DNA from: Salminus brasiliensis
Lineage: Eukaryota; Chordata; Actinopteri; Characiformes; Bryconidae
Length of the DNA: 64,000 nt
NCBI RefSeq assembly: GCF_030463535.1
Contig: NC_132880.1
Coordinates: 33,777,842 to 33,841,841, forward strand
Direction: 5' to 3'
Below the pieces are notes generated by a model, which saw only the letters and a list, made by a program, of their open reading frames with translations, had not been told where the DNA came from and did not search any database. Positions 21,831 through 33,489 of the stretch are shown in pieces. Position 1 is the stretch's first letter. Every line of letters begins with the position of its first letter. The translations under genes were made by a program, and so were the position numbers.

Positions 21831-23120
21831 TTTTTAATGGAGTTTGGGTTTGGGCCCACATCCTTGCCATGGTACAGTCACACTACAGCTGTGCTTTCTA
21901 TAAATCCTGCTGTCCATTATAGTGTGTGGATTTCCATAAAATTTCACTTTCACGCTTTGAATTTAACTCTGGTTCTCTATATCACACTGAGGAAGAAAGC
22001 AGGAAATCCCACCTCATCACTGTTATTTGATTCAGGAGTGGAAAATGCGCCCCCTTTCCCCAAATTCCACTGAAGTGTCACTATTTGTCCAGGTGATACA
22101 GTCACTTGGAAATTGAGGCTGCTATAAGTGCAACCTCCTCCACATAAACACTTCACACAGCCCACAGGGCTAACATTGTTATCCTAAATGAACCGGCTGC
22201 GTGCATGCGCCTGAAACGGAGAGAAAGAGAAAGTGAGAGAGTTACGAAGGGAGCTGCCATAAGTTTTTTTTCACCCGGTTCCCCTGTCTCGGGTGGCTCT
22301 GCAGCCTCGCTGGCTGTAATTGGCTCACCGTGCTCATTCACGGCTCTGTCAGTGTGATTTGCCAGTTTGCTGATGTGGGGAGACAGAGGTGCTGCTTCTG
22401 TGTCTCTTTGTGTTTGACTTTATGGGATCGGCTGAAGCGTTATCAGAGGACTGGGATGTGGCGAGGGGGGATTCTAAAGCTGGGTCTCATTTCACTGTGT
22501 TCACACTCATACAGAGATGGCAGTGGCAGGCTGCAGTAGCATGGCAGCTTTTTCGAATATCATAAAGGTGTGGAAAGAACAGTTACAATAGAGATGGCAT
22601 ACTGGTATCAATGTCAGTCTTGAAATGATAGCAGCAGAGATTCATTGTAATTTTATCACCGTAAAGTAGCCTAAGCTCTGGCCAGCAGGGGGAGCTGTAC
22701 ACTTCCTACCCCAGCCTCAATGAAACACTCTTTAGAGCCTCCCCATTACTTAACGCCCATCTCTAACTGTTTGGCTAAACACACATGGAGTCAGAACCCT
22801 GCATTAATGTAGGTCTGCACAGTTAGGTGATTTCCCTGCTCTAACAGACCCACTAAATCTGGCAATTAACTGGGGAGTTTAATCAGGTGTGCTGAACCAG
22901 GAAAAGCACAAACCTGTATCCGGCCCTCCAGGACCACGCTGTGGGCTAAAACACAATGTACTGCCAGAATACCTCAGGACGTTTCTCCTGGACGGGTACA
23001 TAATGTAGGAAAACGGTTTGAGTGACAGACTTTGAATAACCAATGGAGTAGATAGAAATCTTTATAACTTAGAGAGCAGAGTACAGTAAAGCTTTGGGTG
23101 AACCTTCTTCCAAAGAAATA
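21831..23120. other. unannotated sequence
   Basis: No gene recognised. A CTCF-like motif lies at 22682-22695. Confidence 0.5.
22682..22695 (+). promoter_or_regulatory. CTCF-like motif
   Basis: CCAGCAGGGGGAGC matches the CTCF core CCASYAGRKGGCRS except for A at position 12 and the following bases shifted by one. Sequence match only. Confidence 0.35.
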
Positions 23121-23592
23121 TACACCAATCAGCCATAACATTAGCACTACCGACAGGTGAATTGAGAAACACTGATTATCTTCATCTACAGTGGCATCTG
23201 TCAAGAGGTAGGATATATCATGCAGCAAGAGCCAAATTGTGATGGCTAGCTGACTGGATCAGAACATCTTCAAAACATCAGGCAGGTATTATATGGGCTT
23301 TCTGGCATGCAGTACCTAGTACCTACCAAAAGAAATCTAAGAAAGGACAACCGGTAAACTGGCAACAGCGTTGTGAGCACCTCAGGCTCACTGATGCAAT
23401 CTATGGAGGCTCCACCTCACAACTTAAAGGACTTAAAAGATCTGCTGGTAACATCTTGGTGCCAGATACCACAGGGCACCTTCAGAGGGCTTGCTTCCGG
23501 AGTCCATGCCTCACATGGTCAGATCTGTTGTGGCAGCACAAGGGGGACCTACTCAGTATTAGGCAGGTAGTACTAATATATTGATTGGTGTA
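23121..23592. mobile_element. MITE-like element with 11-bp inverted ends (family B)
   Basis: The left end TACACCAATCA (23121-23131) is perfectly inverted at the right end (23582-23592). The interior carries the fish repeat phrases CAGCCATAACATTAGCACTA and GTGGCATCTGTCAAGAGGTA. Frames are short. A partial relative lies at 11481-11825. Confidence 0.8.
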
Positions 23593-23832
23593 CATAATAC
23601 AGGTCAACTATGGCTGACAATGCTAACTAGCTAACACAGGCAGTGACTGATACACTCATGAGCTCATTACAAAGTCCAATTGCTAGCCTCTCAGACACCG
23701 GAGTTTGATGCCTATTCTATGCAAACACGGTTATACCAAGAAGAATTTATATGAGTATTTAGTTCTAGCTCTAATATGAGAATAGGCCCATATTTGGGGG
23801 GAAAACAGTGGTATTGTGCCATGTGTTTGGAA

Positions 23833-23881
<49 letters not shown>

Positions 23882-24000
23882 CACACACCATCTTCTGACA
23901 TTGCGCACTCATCCGCTGTCCTTCACACAACTGAAGTTCGTTTGTAAGTGGCACGACGCAGTCAAAGATAAAGCAGTCCTCTTTAAAGAGACCTCCTGAA
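23593..24000. other. unannotated sequence with a (TA)n tract
   Basis: A (TA)n tract at 23839-23875 continues into (CA)n. No gene is seen. Confidence 0.5.
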
Positions 24001-24360
24001 TTTATAATACTTTTCTGCAGATGGCAGCCATATCTCCAGCATGCCACATATTTAAAGGTCATCTGTGGTTTTACAAGAGCCGGTAATGGTGCTGCTGCGT
24101 TTGGGTGAATTGGCCGATCTGTCACAGGGAGCCTTGTTTATGAGCGGTCGGCGGCCCCCTCCCGTCCAGCCCCAGCACAGAGCTCATTCCAACGGCCGTA
24201 AAAGCCACAATTGCTCCGATTCATCACAGAATTAGTAGGAATGTGACAGCAGCCATTGAGCGGCTCTCCGCTGATCCAGGTGCAGCCTCTGAGAGCCACT
24301 CCAGATCAGGCGCAGAAGACACTGGAGGAGACGAAAGTGCGCGTCCAGCACTGCAGGACA
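24001..24360. promoter_or_regulatory. candidate conserved non-coding element
   Basis: A unique, GC-balanced block flanked by AT-rich repeats. It contains GGCCGTAAAAGCCACAATTG (Hox/Cdx-like TTTTAC and an E-box-like CAATTG) and ATTCATCACAGAATTAG. It has no exon-like frame. Conservation was not tested. Confidence 0.25.
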
Positions 24361-24739
24361 GGCCAGTGGACTAGTGATGAGTGAAACGAGGGGATGGTTG
24401 TATAAGTATGATAAGGGGAAGATGGGTTTTCTAACAATGTTGAGCCAATTGACCTGTCTATGCTCTGCCCACAAATGTGTTGTAGGAACCAGTGGAGGGT
24501 TGGACAAGCATTTACCTACAGATTTCATTTTACATCGAACTTAAAGCATAATAATGGTTTTATGAATCAAAGCATGTCAAAAAGATCCTATTAAATTTAT
24601 ATCTAAAGAAAGTGATATTACAGATTTTTAGATACACAACAGTTATACAAGACAAATGTGATCTTTCTTAGCAACTGTTACAAGGTTAAATAAGCTTTAA
24701 ACACAAATACATCCACTGAACCTAATTAGACATGGTAGC
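24361..24739. other. unannotated sequence
   Basis: Nothing recognised. Confidence 0.5.
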
Positions 24740-25790
24740 ACAGCTTGGTTTTGTCAAAATTTGGAAATGTAGAAGGTTCCATTGATTAAATGGCACATAT
24801 TTTATCTAGCAGTTGTGCTTTGCATTGTGTCAAACCTTGACCCTGATGAATTGACCAACAGAAAGGCTCCACATTTTCTTGGAATATAATCTGTTTCTAT
24901 TGACTTCCATTGAAACTGAAGAAGGTTTTTGCCTCTAAAGTTGCTGTTCTAAAGTTCTTCCCTAAAGTTGCTGTTTTAAGGATACGAGCGTTTTGCACAA
25001 CGGTGACACTGAATAGGTTGATTGTGTCAATTTGGAAATGTAAAAGGCGCCATTTGTTGTTAACAAATAAACTGACCTTCTGCTATCTAGAAGCAGTTAA
25101 AGCTTTTTGTCAGGTAATCAAGCTAACATTAGCATGGAGACAAAGTTGTGGTTATTCAAACCTGCTTAGCTTTGATAATGTAGCATTTCAACTTCAACTT
25201 TCAAGCTCCACATTATGTAGTGACTACGAACTCCAACCTAACAATGGGATTTCTGCCACTGTTCTGTTCAGCTTGGACAACCTCACTATAGTTGGTACAA
25301 GAGAACACATTACGTTTGTAACTGTAGTTTAATTAATACATTAATTAAAGTAATTCAACTATAACAACATATTCAATCAAATGTATAAATGACTGGTATG
25401 ACTGTCTAATTAAATTCCTTTCAGACAAGGGAATGGTCAAACTAAGGGATACTTATACAGGGAATAACAAGGGACACCTGGCACTAACAAGGGGGTGTGG
25501 CTACAGAGGAGGCACAGATGGGAACACTAATGAACAGGAGGTGCTAGGACAGACAGGAAACAAACAGAGCCATGTGCTTGTGAGCACACGGTGACACAAA
25601 ACAGGGGCAGGCATGACAAAGGGGGGGGGGGGTTCTTAATATTCAATAGAAGCCATTAAATGTTTTTTTAAATGACTTTCATTGAAAGGGAAGAAGGTTT
25701 TTACCTTCACCTGTAAATTAGCTGTTTTGGAGATCAAAGGATCTTGCACAACAGTGATATTGAATGGACCAATATAAATGCTTCAGAGCT
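24740..25790. repeat. local direct repeats of an unnamed interspersed family
   Basis: Segments recur in the same orientation. CATTGAAACTGAAGAAGG, a following TTTTTGCCT, and TTTTGCACAACGGTGACACT near 24910-25015 reappear diverged at 25680-25765. TTTGGAAATGTAGAAGG at 24762 recurs at 25033. Between them (25440-25632) is a separate repeat that ends in a G12 run. A 140-residue frame (24910-25332) lies inside and is regarded as repeat-derived. Confidence 0.6.
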
Positions 25791-27165
25791 TCAATGTTTT
25801 AATATGAAGACACATTTGTGCTAATGAATAAAACATCCATTGATACACAATATCTAGTCTTGCACATCTACATCAGCATAACAGTCTAGCCATATTACCC
25901 CAATGGTGAGTCTTGCTAATAACACTTGTGTCTGCTCTAATAAAAGCTGAGGCCTAATAGTCCCATGTGTCAGCCCTGTAACTGTCGCTTCTACTACACC
26001 AGTGTTAATAGAGCATGGGGCTGTGGACATCTTCCAGAGTCTCTAAACAGCCTTTAAAAGCCCTATCTTTAATTGGTGCTTAAAGAAAATGTCACTTTTA
26101 AGGGCAGGAACATACATATATATGTAGACATTACATTTAGTCCCAATAAGCATGTTTTATACATGTTAAAATAATTTAGTTTGTTATGAATGATCTGATA
26201 AATCCAGAAAGACAAGCTGTAGGCCTACAGTTTATGTCCCCGACCTTTCAGAATGTACAAGGCTTGGATTTAAGAGCCATAGTTTAAAGGCTTGTGTTTA
26301 ACTATTGCATGCTGCTTTAGACAGATACGGCTGAGTGCCTGACTATGGTCATCTCTCTTTCTCTCTCTCTCTCTCTCTCTCGGCCGCTTTCTCTGCCTTG
26401 CTACACATCTATCTCTCACCTGAGCAGGCCTGCCTTTGGTGATAGTGCTGAAGGTGCGCTGTAATTTCCCTGCGTTTTCTCATCTTTATCTCCGTCCGAT
26501 TCTCGCTCTGCGGCTCTGAGAGAGAGCGTGTTGGACACACACCCAGCAGCGTAATCTCCACTTGTGCCAGCTCATTTAAATGAGTTCTTCTTTCAGGTTC
26601 AGAACCTCTTTCTCTATTTCACATTCACAAAGGTCAGCCAGAGTGCAGCTGCTTAAACACGAACCTGGACAGCACATTAGCGCACTCAGAGTGTAGCAGC
26701 AGATAGCAGAGAGCTGTATATCAAGGCTTACCACACCAAAGAAGCAGCCACTAATGGAATTGAGAGAGAAAAAGGTAGCATAGCTACCATACCTACCACA
26801 TACAAACACAGACACATGCAGTGAATTCGGTATTAAACCTTAATCCAGTATAAAACAGTAGGCTTTGAGTATTAGCCTGTAATAGCCAGATAATACAGAT
26901 CATTCTTGTGCGCATAAATTAAAGAAATGCGAAACGCTCACTATAAGACTTTTTTAGTATTCATCTATTCATGAATACATACACACTTTTAGCCCCTTAA
27001 CTGGCCAAGACCTGCTGGCTTCCATTCCTCCATTTTAAAGCTTAACACAGTCACAGTACTATTTCCCCTATAATCACTCAAAGCAACAGACAACTCCACC
27101 ACTTACAAACTCTTAACTAATGCAGACAAACATGCATATTGTGAGGCCAGTAATAGGGTAAGTAT
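25791..27165. other. unannotated sequence
   Basis: No gene recognised. A CT tract is at about 26352-26381. Confidence 0.5.
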
Positions 27166-27440
27166 TGGTAAAGTTTGATCCTGAATTTTTCCATGTGTAT
27201 ATACAGTTGTATGTAAAGGTCTGGGTACCCCTGGTCAAAACACGTTATATTGAGTGTATAAATGTAAAACATTCTGGATCAAGCTTTACCAATGTAAGAT
27301 AAGGATTAGGAATAAGGAAGATAAGGAAGATAATAAAGGATTATCGTATCCTGTCTTATATTGGTAAAGCTTGATCCTGATTTTTTCCATGTGTATACAC
27401 AATTGTATGCAAAGGTCTGGGCACCCCTGGTCAGATCACA
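27166..27440. repeat. direct duplication carrying MITE family C ends
   Basis: Two copies of ATTGGTAAAG(T/C)TTGATCCTGA, followed by TTTTTCCATGTGTATA and then GGTCTGGGNACCCCTGGTCA, lie about 195 bp apart at 27163 and 27358. The second motif is the end of the element at 4862-5420. Confidence 0.75.
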
Positions 27441-28229
27441 TGTTATTTTAAGTGTATAAATGTCAATAAGTACACAGCCTGTACAGAGGATACACTTAGA
27501 ACATCTTAACACACAAATACGGTTGTTGTTTTTTATTTACATTTGGAAAAACAACAAAACATAAAATATGGCACATACAAAGATAACAGCCCAGCTTGTA
27601 TGTTCTGTGTTCCAATTTGCTCAGTTGAGTAAGTGATAGACTCTATAATATGCAGAAATGTGCAAAAATGTGTCATATTTTAAAATTATTTAAATATTTT
27701 TTCAATATATTGTCTGAGTGTCTGTCCTAGTTGACCAGTCAAAACCTGGTGAATTCTGTTGAAATGTTTTCATAAATTATTTACTCATTAACAGTGCTTA
27801 GCAAAGATGACTTATTTAACTAAATACCAATTATTAATAGTATCCACTGGCCAACAAGGAGATCCAGAGTTCTGTTTCTGAGCTGAAATAATGAACCGGC
27901 TTGTCATCTGGAGAGTTTTGGTTTGAGAATTGAAATCTTCACATCAGCCATGAACACTTTCATACAAATTACATAATTAAGTAATTAATTAGGTCATGGT
28001 CATCAGAGTAGGTGCTTATGTTTATGTGTGTCCCTCATTAACAGTATAACATAAAAATAATCTTGGAGGTTATAAGAAAGGTTATTCTACCTGTGTTTTG
28101 CAATATTGTGTCCCACTGTAGCAACATTCACCCTACAACTACTATAAAGAATTAGAATTGTTTTAACAAAATATGTAACTTGCTTTTAGTACAATATTAT
28201 TTAGCATGTTTTACTTTTACAGTGTTATT
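27441..28229. other. unannotated sequence
   Basis: AT-rich, nothing recognised. Confidence 0.5.
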
Positions 28230-28334
28230 AAATAATAATAAGAGCAACAACAATAATAATAACATAATAATACATTTGTATTATTGTTGTTATTATTGTT
28301 ATTTAGCAGCAGCAGTAGTAGTTATTATTATCAC

Positions 28335-28371
<37 letters not shown>

Positions 28372-28372
28372 T
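28230..28372. repeat. AAT/ATT trinucleotide-rich tract
   Basis: Interrupted AAT repeats pass through a TAG-rich centre into a pure (ATT)n run at about 28336-28372. The halves are complementary, so long hairpins could form. Confidence 0.85.
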
Positions 28373-28379
28373 CGCTTGC

Positions 28380-29200
28380 AGTCAACATGTCTGGAAGTGT
28401 CCCGAGTGGCTTGAATCACAGCCTGTCATTTTAAAAGGCTAACTGTATTTGCTGGCAGAACTGACACAGCTGAACTGATTCATCACGGATGTGGAGGCAG
28501 TCAGAGGCCGGTACGCACTCTCCTTGTTGAACGGCTCGGCTGGCGGACTGATAAAAGCAGCACAATGAAAGCCATCACAGCCATTCAGCACATGAAACAC
28601 TTTCACACAAAATGGAGACAATGGCGCCCTCTCTCTCTGTCTCTCTCTCTCCCTCTCTGTTCTCAGCTAACGTTAGAGCAACGGCCCGACAACGCTGAGC
28701 AAACGTTCCCCGTCTCCTTCACCAGTGGGCAGGGAGATGGGGGGACGTAGAGGGTTGGGGGGGAGAGGGGGGGGTGTGTAAAGCCCCAAGCATTAGGATC
28801 TGCTGGAGCTCAGACAATTGGCACCTGACTGCAAGGGGTGAAGCTCCTGCTGGGTGCCGCCGGCTGACTGGCAGGCACAGCCCATCACACTCACATCTGA
28901 ACTGTCCACGATAAGCCTTCATTACCATAAGTTTATTTTCTCCCATTGAAGAGGCTGACTGAAACAAAGGCCAGTTGATTATTTTGCTTGATCATTGTAC
29001 CATTCAAGGCAGCCGCCTGAAAAGAGGGCGGAACAATGGGCCGTCCCGCAGGAGCCGGGAGGCTGATCCACGTACGTGAGACGCTGACGGGACATCAGTG
29101 TGGCCAGGCGTGACAACAGGCCTGTGGGACGGTGAGAGGCGTAGATAGGCTCGAACTGAATCTGTCAAGGCTGCCCACTCAAAACGGCTAACGTCTGCTG
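28380..29200. promoter_or_regulatory. candidate conserved non-coding cluster
   Basis: An unusually unique, GC-balanced stretch. Possible binding-site words include CAGACAATTGGC, CATTACCATAAG, ATTTTGCTTGATCATTGTAC and GAACAATGGGCC, the last two containing Sox-like ATTGT/ACAAT. A GGGG-rich segment sits at 28735-28777. No exon-like frame is bounded by splice sites. Conservation was not tested. Confidence 0.27.
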
Positions 29201-29799
29201 AGCAGGCCCCTCATTATTACACAAGATCAACTTCAGCAATGGCTGGTCTTGCAACGGCTTCCTATGACACTTTGGAGACGTTGTGGATCCTTTGGAGAGG
29301 CTTGGGTTAGGGGTAGGGTTGCTCCAAATAAACACCATCTATATTAAACAGTATGGAACCTAGAACATAATAGAAATCCTGCTGACTTGAAGCCTCTGCC
29401 CACTGACCTCTGTTTTAAGTCTTAGGTCAATTAGTCTTGTCTGCTAATACACTACAGACTGCAGATACAAGAAGCAGAGATTAGCTTCAGAAAACAGTAA
29501 AGTATCCATTTAAAGATCTGTGCAAAGCTTCTCTCCAAACAACCCTTTTGGCACCTTTGTTTATTTTCACCCGTGAAGAAACCTCAGCATTCTCCCACAA
29601 TGAGGCAGGAGCACAAATGTCTAAATTAGCACCATCATCACTCATTGTGCTGGTCTGGAAGCAGCCTAATAGTGGTACAAGGGATCAGCAAAGCAACTTG
29701 TTCCTTAAGAGGATTAATATGCTTGGAAATTGGCATTGAATAGGACAATACCAACACGCGTAAGAGGGACAGAACACACAGGATTACATGCAGCTTTCT
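29201..29799. other. unannotated sequence
   Basis: Nothing recognised. Confidence 0.5.
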
Positions 29800-30360
29800 G
29801 CCTCCTGATGTGATTTTTAAAAGACAGTTTTACCTTTTTTGTGCGCACTTCAGTGAAAACTGCAGGGAGGTTCAGATTAGAGGAATGTATTTTTCCCTCA
29901 AAGCCGATTAAGCCTGAATTGAAACAGAGCCAAATTGAGTATCTTTTCAAAAGAAAAAAGAAAAAAAAAACACCCAGCAAGAAAACAGGGAAATATGAGC
30001 TTTCTGTGCCTTTAGCATTTCTCTCCATTTAATATTCCAGAAACTTTTGTGAAGCATTACAGTGGTATTTCCATATACATTATGTATCACTTTGGGGGAC
30101 ATCATTCCTAGCAATCGGAGGAAATAAATCCATGTCTCCAGTCAGTGTGTGCAAAGTGGAAATGTTCATTAATAAAATCCAAAGGTTTTTGCCATTTACA
30201 GCAGAACGTATGAGCACATTTAAGCCATTTGCTTCTTTTGTTCTGTTAATGCGCTTAAAAGAGGAGAGAGAAGGTAAAACACACACATTCTTCATATCAT
30301 TAAACACTAGTCCAGTGTTGCTGCTGTTGGAACCAGACTGCCATCTAGTGGACAAGAGAC
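29800..30360. promoter_or_regulatory. candidate conserved non-coding element
   Basis: A repeat-poor AT-rich block with many homeobox-type words (CATTTAATATTCCAG, GTTCATTAATAAAATCC, TTCTGTTAATGCGC). ORFs cross it on both strands but none has a domain. It ends at a CTCF-like motif (30338). Inference from texture only. Confidence 0.27.
30338..30351 (-). promoter_or_regulatory. CTCF-like motif
   Basis: On the minus strand CCACTAGATGGCAG fits the CTCF core CCASYAGRKGGCRS at every position. Confidence 0.5.
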
Positions 30361-30559
30361 ATTCCAATAATGACCTTCCAAATCTACAGAACTGCAAAAG
30401 CATGGTGATAAAATTCAGAATAGCACTTCATTTGGAGGCCAGTATAAACTCTAATAAAAGGAAGATCATTCACTCGGTTTACTACATTGTTTTGTACGCA
30501 GTCTTGTACACTGTGGGTTCTGGTACTGGTACCTTCTGTGTGGGGCATTATCTTCCCTA
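30361..30559. other. unannotated sequence
   Basis: Nothing recognised. Confidence 0.5.
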
Positions 30560-30900
30560 GTTTAAATTAGGGAAGCACCAATACCACTTTATCCTTTCCG
30601 ATACCAATACCAGATCTTCAGGTATCTGCCAGTACCAAATACCGATACTGATACCAACTCTGACTCAAATACTTCATAGATGCCTATAAATCCTGATATT
30701 TAGAGTGTTCCACTTTTTATAGGTTGTATTTTTTATATAAGCTTGAAAGAACCGCATTTACTGGCCGAGGAACCACACATTTCATTCTGCAATAAAAATT
30801 GCCACAATGCAGAAACATGTGCAAGTAGGGAAGCATGATCTGGCAAAGCTCGTCCAAAGAGATTTTTAATCAGTGTTTAAAATTCATATTTCAGAGCAGT
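30560..30900. mobile_element. hAT-like non-autonomous element remnant
   Basis: TAGGGAAGCACCAATACCAC followed by ATACCGATACTGATACC-type repeats is the typical left end of GATACC-rich fish hAT-type repeats. A second TAGGGAAGCATGATCTGGC lies at 30827. The right end is unclear. Confidence 0.5.
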
Positions 30901-32574
30901 GACAAAAGTGCCAGTCTAGAAATAATAAAATAAAAGTGCTTATGCAGTAATTTCACATTTAAGCACACGTCTCTGTGTAAAAAGGTACTGAAGTTCAGTG
31001 TGTTTCCTTTAAACAAGCTGCTTAAACTCAACTTTTGGTTTCAAAACCAAAAAAACTAATTAAAAGTGCTAAAAGTTCCATTAAATGTCTGTTTAATATT
31101 AAAAACATAATTTTTTTTGCTAGTTATTTATGTTGTTTTAATGTTTGGTTTCAGTAAGTATGCAAACAAATAGGTTCTGAGTAAAAAAGAATAATAAAAG
31201 TAGGGTGTCAGTAAGCTTCATGGTATCTGTGCTCTCTGTTACTGTGTGTAAGTGCCAGTACACTGGTTTAGACTCATGAGAACTGGTTTACATTGCTTTG
31301 AGAGGACTACCTCAGTTTTGGACTGGTTTACCATGTCATTGCATTTTTAAAGAGAGTGCAATCTCAAAGAACTTTGAAACATGATTGTAGGTCTAATTCA
31401 GACCAGGGAATAAATATAATTTAAAAAGTATAATTTAATCACAACACAATATCATACATTTATGTTTGAATTTCATTTATGTTCCATGCATTTTAAAGAT
31501 AATTAAAAATTACTATTTTATTGAGACCTTCAAAGTATTTGCTAAAAATAGCAGTGTCATATTTCTCTTTTTATTTTTTCCTCAGGTCATCTGTTGATTT
31601 CCTGTTGAATTACTTGTTGCTTTTATGAAAACAATCAAATTCATACAAATAAACTAAACCTTCTCAAAACTCCACTAAGCACGGCCTATCCAAACCTTTA
31701 CCCAAACCTTTTAGATTTGAAAAAAGGTCAAAGCAAAGTAGAATCGCTTGTCTTGGTTGTGTAGAGGACCAGCAGCAGGTGGTTTTAAAGCCTTTTTAAT
31801 ATATATATATATATATATATATGGAAAATAAAAAACAAGGGGTCCTAGAAATTCATTTTGAATGTGCTCCTTTTTTACAGTCAGTGTAAAACTAGTTTTG
31901 CTATATTCCAAGTCATTGTGGAGCATTTCCATCTTTCCAGTCAGTCTACAACTTTAACACAATGTTACACAACACAATACAACAACTGCCTGGTTCAAAT
32001 GGCAGATTAAAAAAGACAGGGATACAAGGATAGATACACTACCATAGCTATGACACTGTCTTCTTTACACAGAGTCTCTGGTCTCATAAACCCTCTTTAC
32101 CACCACATCTTTTCAAACTGGTGCCAACATGCAGCTACAGCCCAACAGGCTTCAGAAGAGACCACTAGCTGCCAGTTCAGTTCTAGCATTAGAGATAGAG
32201 AAAGAGAGAGGGAGGTAGGGTTAATCTACCCACACAGAGGGTGAGGCTAATTTAAACAGTAATAATGAATAATACAGCATGATTAGACTTATTGAAGTTT
32301 ATTCATATTAAACTTGTGTTGTCTCTGTGTTTTCCTACTGGATCAACTAAGGTGCTGCAGTTTCATGATGTGGTCGGATGAGGCCCTCTAGTGCTCTACA
32401 GCGGCACTGCTAAGCCCTGGTACATAAACTCCAGCTCAAACAGTCCATTTCAAAAAGGTTGGTAACAGTAAACGTGACCCTTTATTGTTAGTTAAAAATA
32501 ATAATAAATAATAATAAAATAAAGCAACAATTTAATCACTAAAATCCAGATAACACCATTAAAAATGACTCCGT

Positions 32575-32740
32575 GTTTAGTGTGCTGGGTTATTGTTAAA
32601 AGGGTTGTGGGTTTAATACCAAGGCCCACTAAAGCTACCACTATTGGACACTTGGGCAAAGGCTCTTTATCTCTATGCTACAGGGGTTTAGGAGCATGGC
32701 TGACCCTGCCCTCTGACCCACGGTAAGCGTGGCTAAGTGA
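32575..32740 (+). mobile_element. SINE, diverged copy
   Basis: GGGTTGTGGGTTTAATACC is a decayed B-box. It is followed by CTACCACTATTGGACACTTG and GGCAAAGGCTCTTTA, in the order seen in the 11826 copy. Confidence 0.6.
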
Positions 32741-32755
32741 AGAGAAGGTGGCTCA

Positions 32756-32756
32756 T

Positions 32757-32787
<31 letters not shown>

Positions 32788-32790
32788 TTG
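32756..32790. repeat. (AAT)n(ATT)n palindromic tract
   Basis: AAT repeats turn into TAT repeats, giving a self-complementary tract. Confidence 0.85.
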
Positions 32791-33489
32791 CCTACACCAT
32801 GCTTGCAATTCCCTGCTATAGGAAGGCACATCCCAGATTTAGAATCGCCATGAGATACCCATAATCTCTAGACCCATCTCAGACATGCTGCAGTTCATCT
32901 TAAATTGCTGTCGTATTAAAGCAAAAATAATAACAAAATAATAACAAAATAACAGCTTTAAAATAACTGTATTGCTCCACTGACCTGTAATGGGCAGAAT
33001 AGCGCCTCGGCCCGCTGCTGACTGCACTATGTAACTTTGGTAAAGGAGGCAGGACAGGCTTGCAAGAACTGTGTAAGGCTGAATAACAGTCATATTCGGG
33101 TAAAATCTTGTCAAATTAGTCAACACGCCTCTCTCACTTTTAGTGACCGTTCTGTATCTCTCAGCTTATACAGAAATGCTGTGTACAGCGAGGCCTGCAG
33201 TTCACACATCCCACCCCAGGAGCAAGAAAATACCAATTCTCACTGAATGGTGAAGGGTCTGTCGGCATCTCTGTTATAGAGGACAGAACGCTGCTTTAAG
33301 AAAGGAATTATTAAACATGTTCATTTATCTGAAAAGTAACACCACCAAAATGCCATAAGTTATATGCAGGGATTCTTTCAATACTTCTTAATATTATGCA
33401 GTTAGATAATATCTGACACATGGATACACAATAAAAGGAACAGCACTGACTGAAGGACCACCATGAAAGAAAACACCAAACTCAAGCCT

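Larger units (their letters stand above)
30901..33489. other. unannotated AT-rich intergenic sequence
   Basis: Holds a (TA)n tract at 31800-31821, a SINE remnant at 32575-32740 and AAT repeats at 32756-32790. No gene is seen downstream of the smap2 poly(A) site. Confidence 0.5.

Noticed and set aside
24910..25332. 140-residue plus-strand ORF
   Set aside because: It overlaps an interspersed repeat present twice within 1 kb, has no known domain and no splice sites.
30132..30560. 142-residue plus-strand ORF
   Set aside because: Overlapped by an ORF on the other strand, with no domain. The DNA looks like non-coding regulatory sequence.
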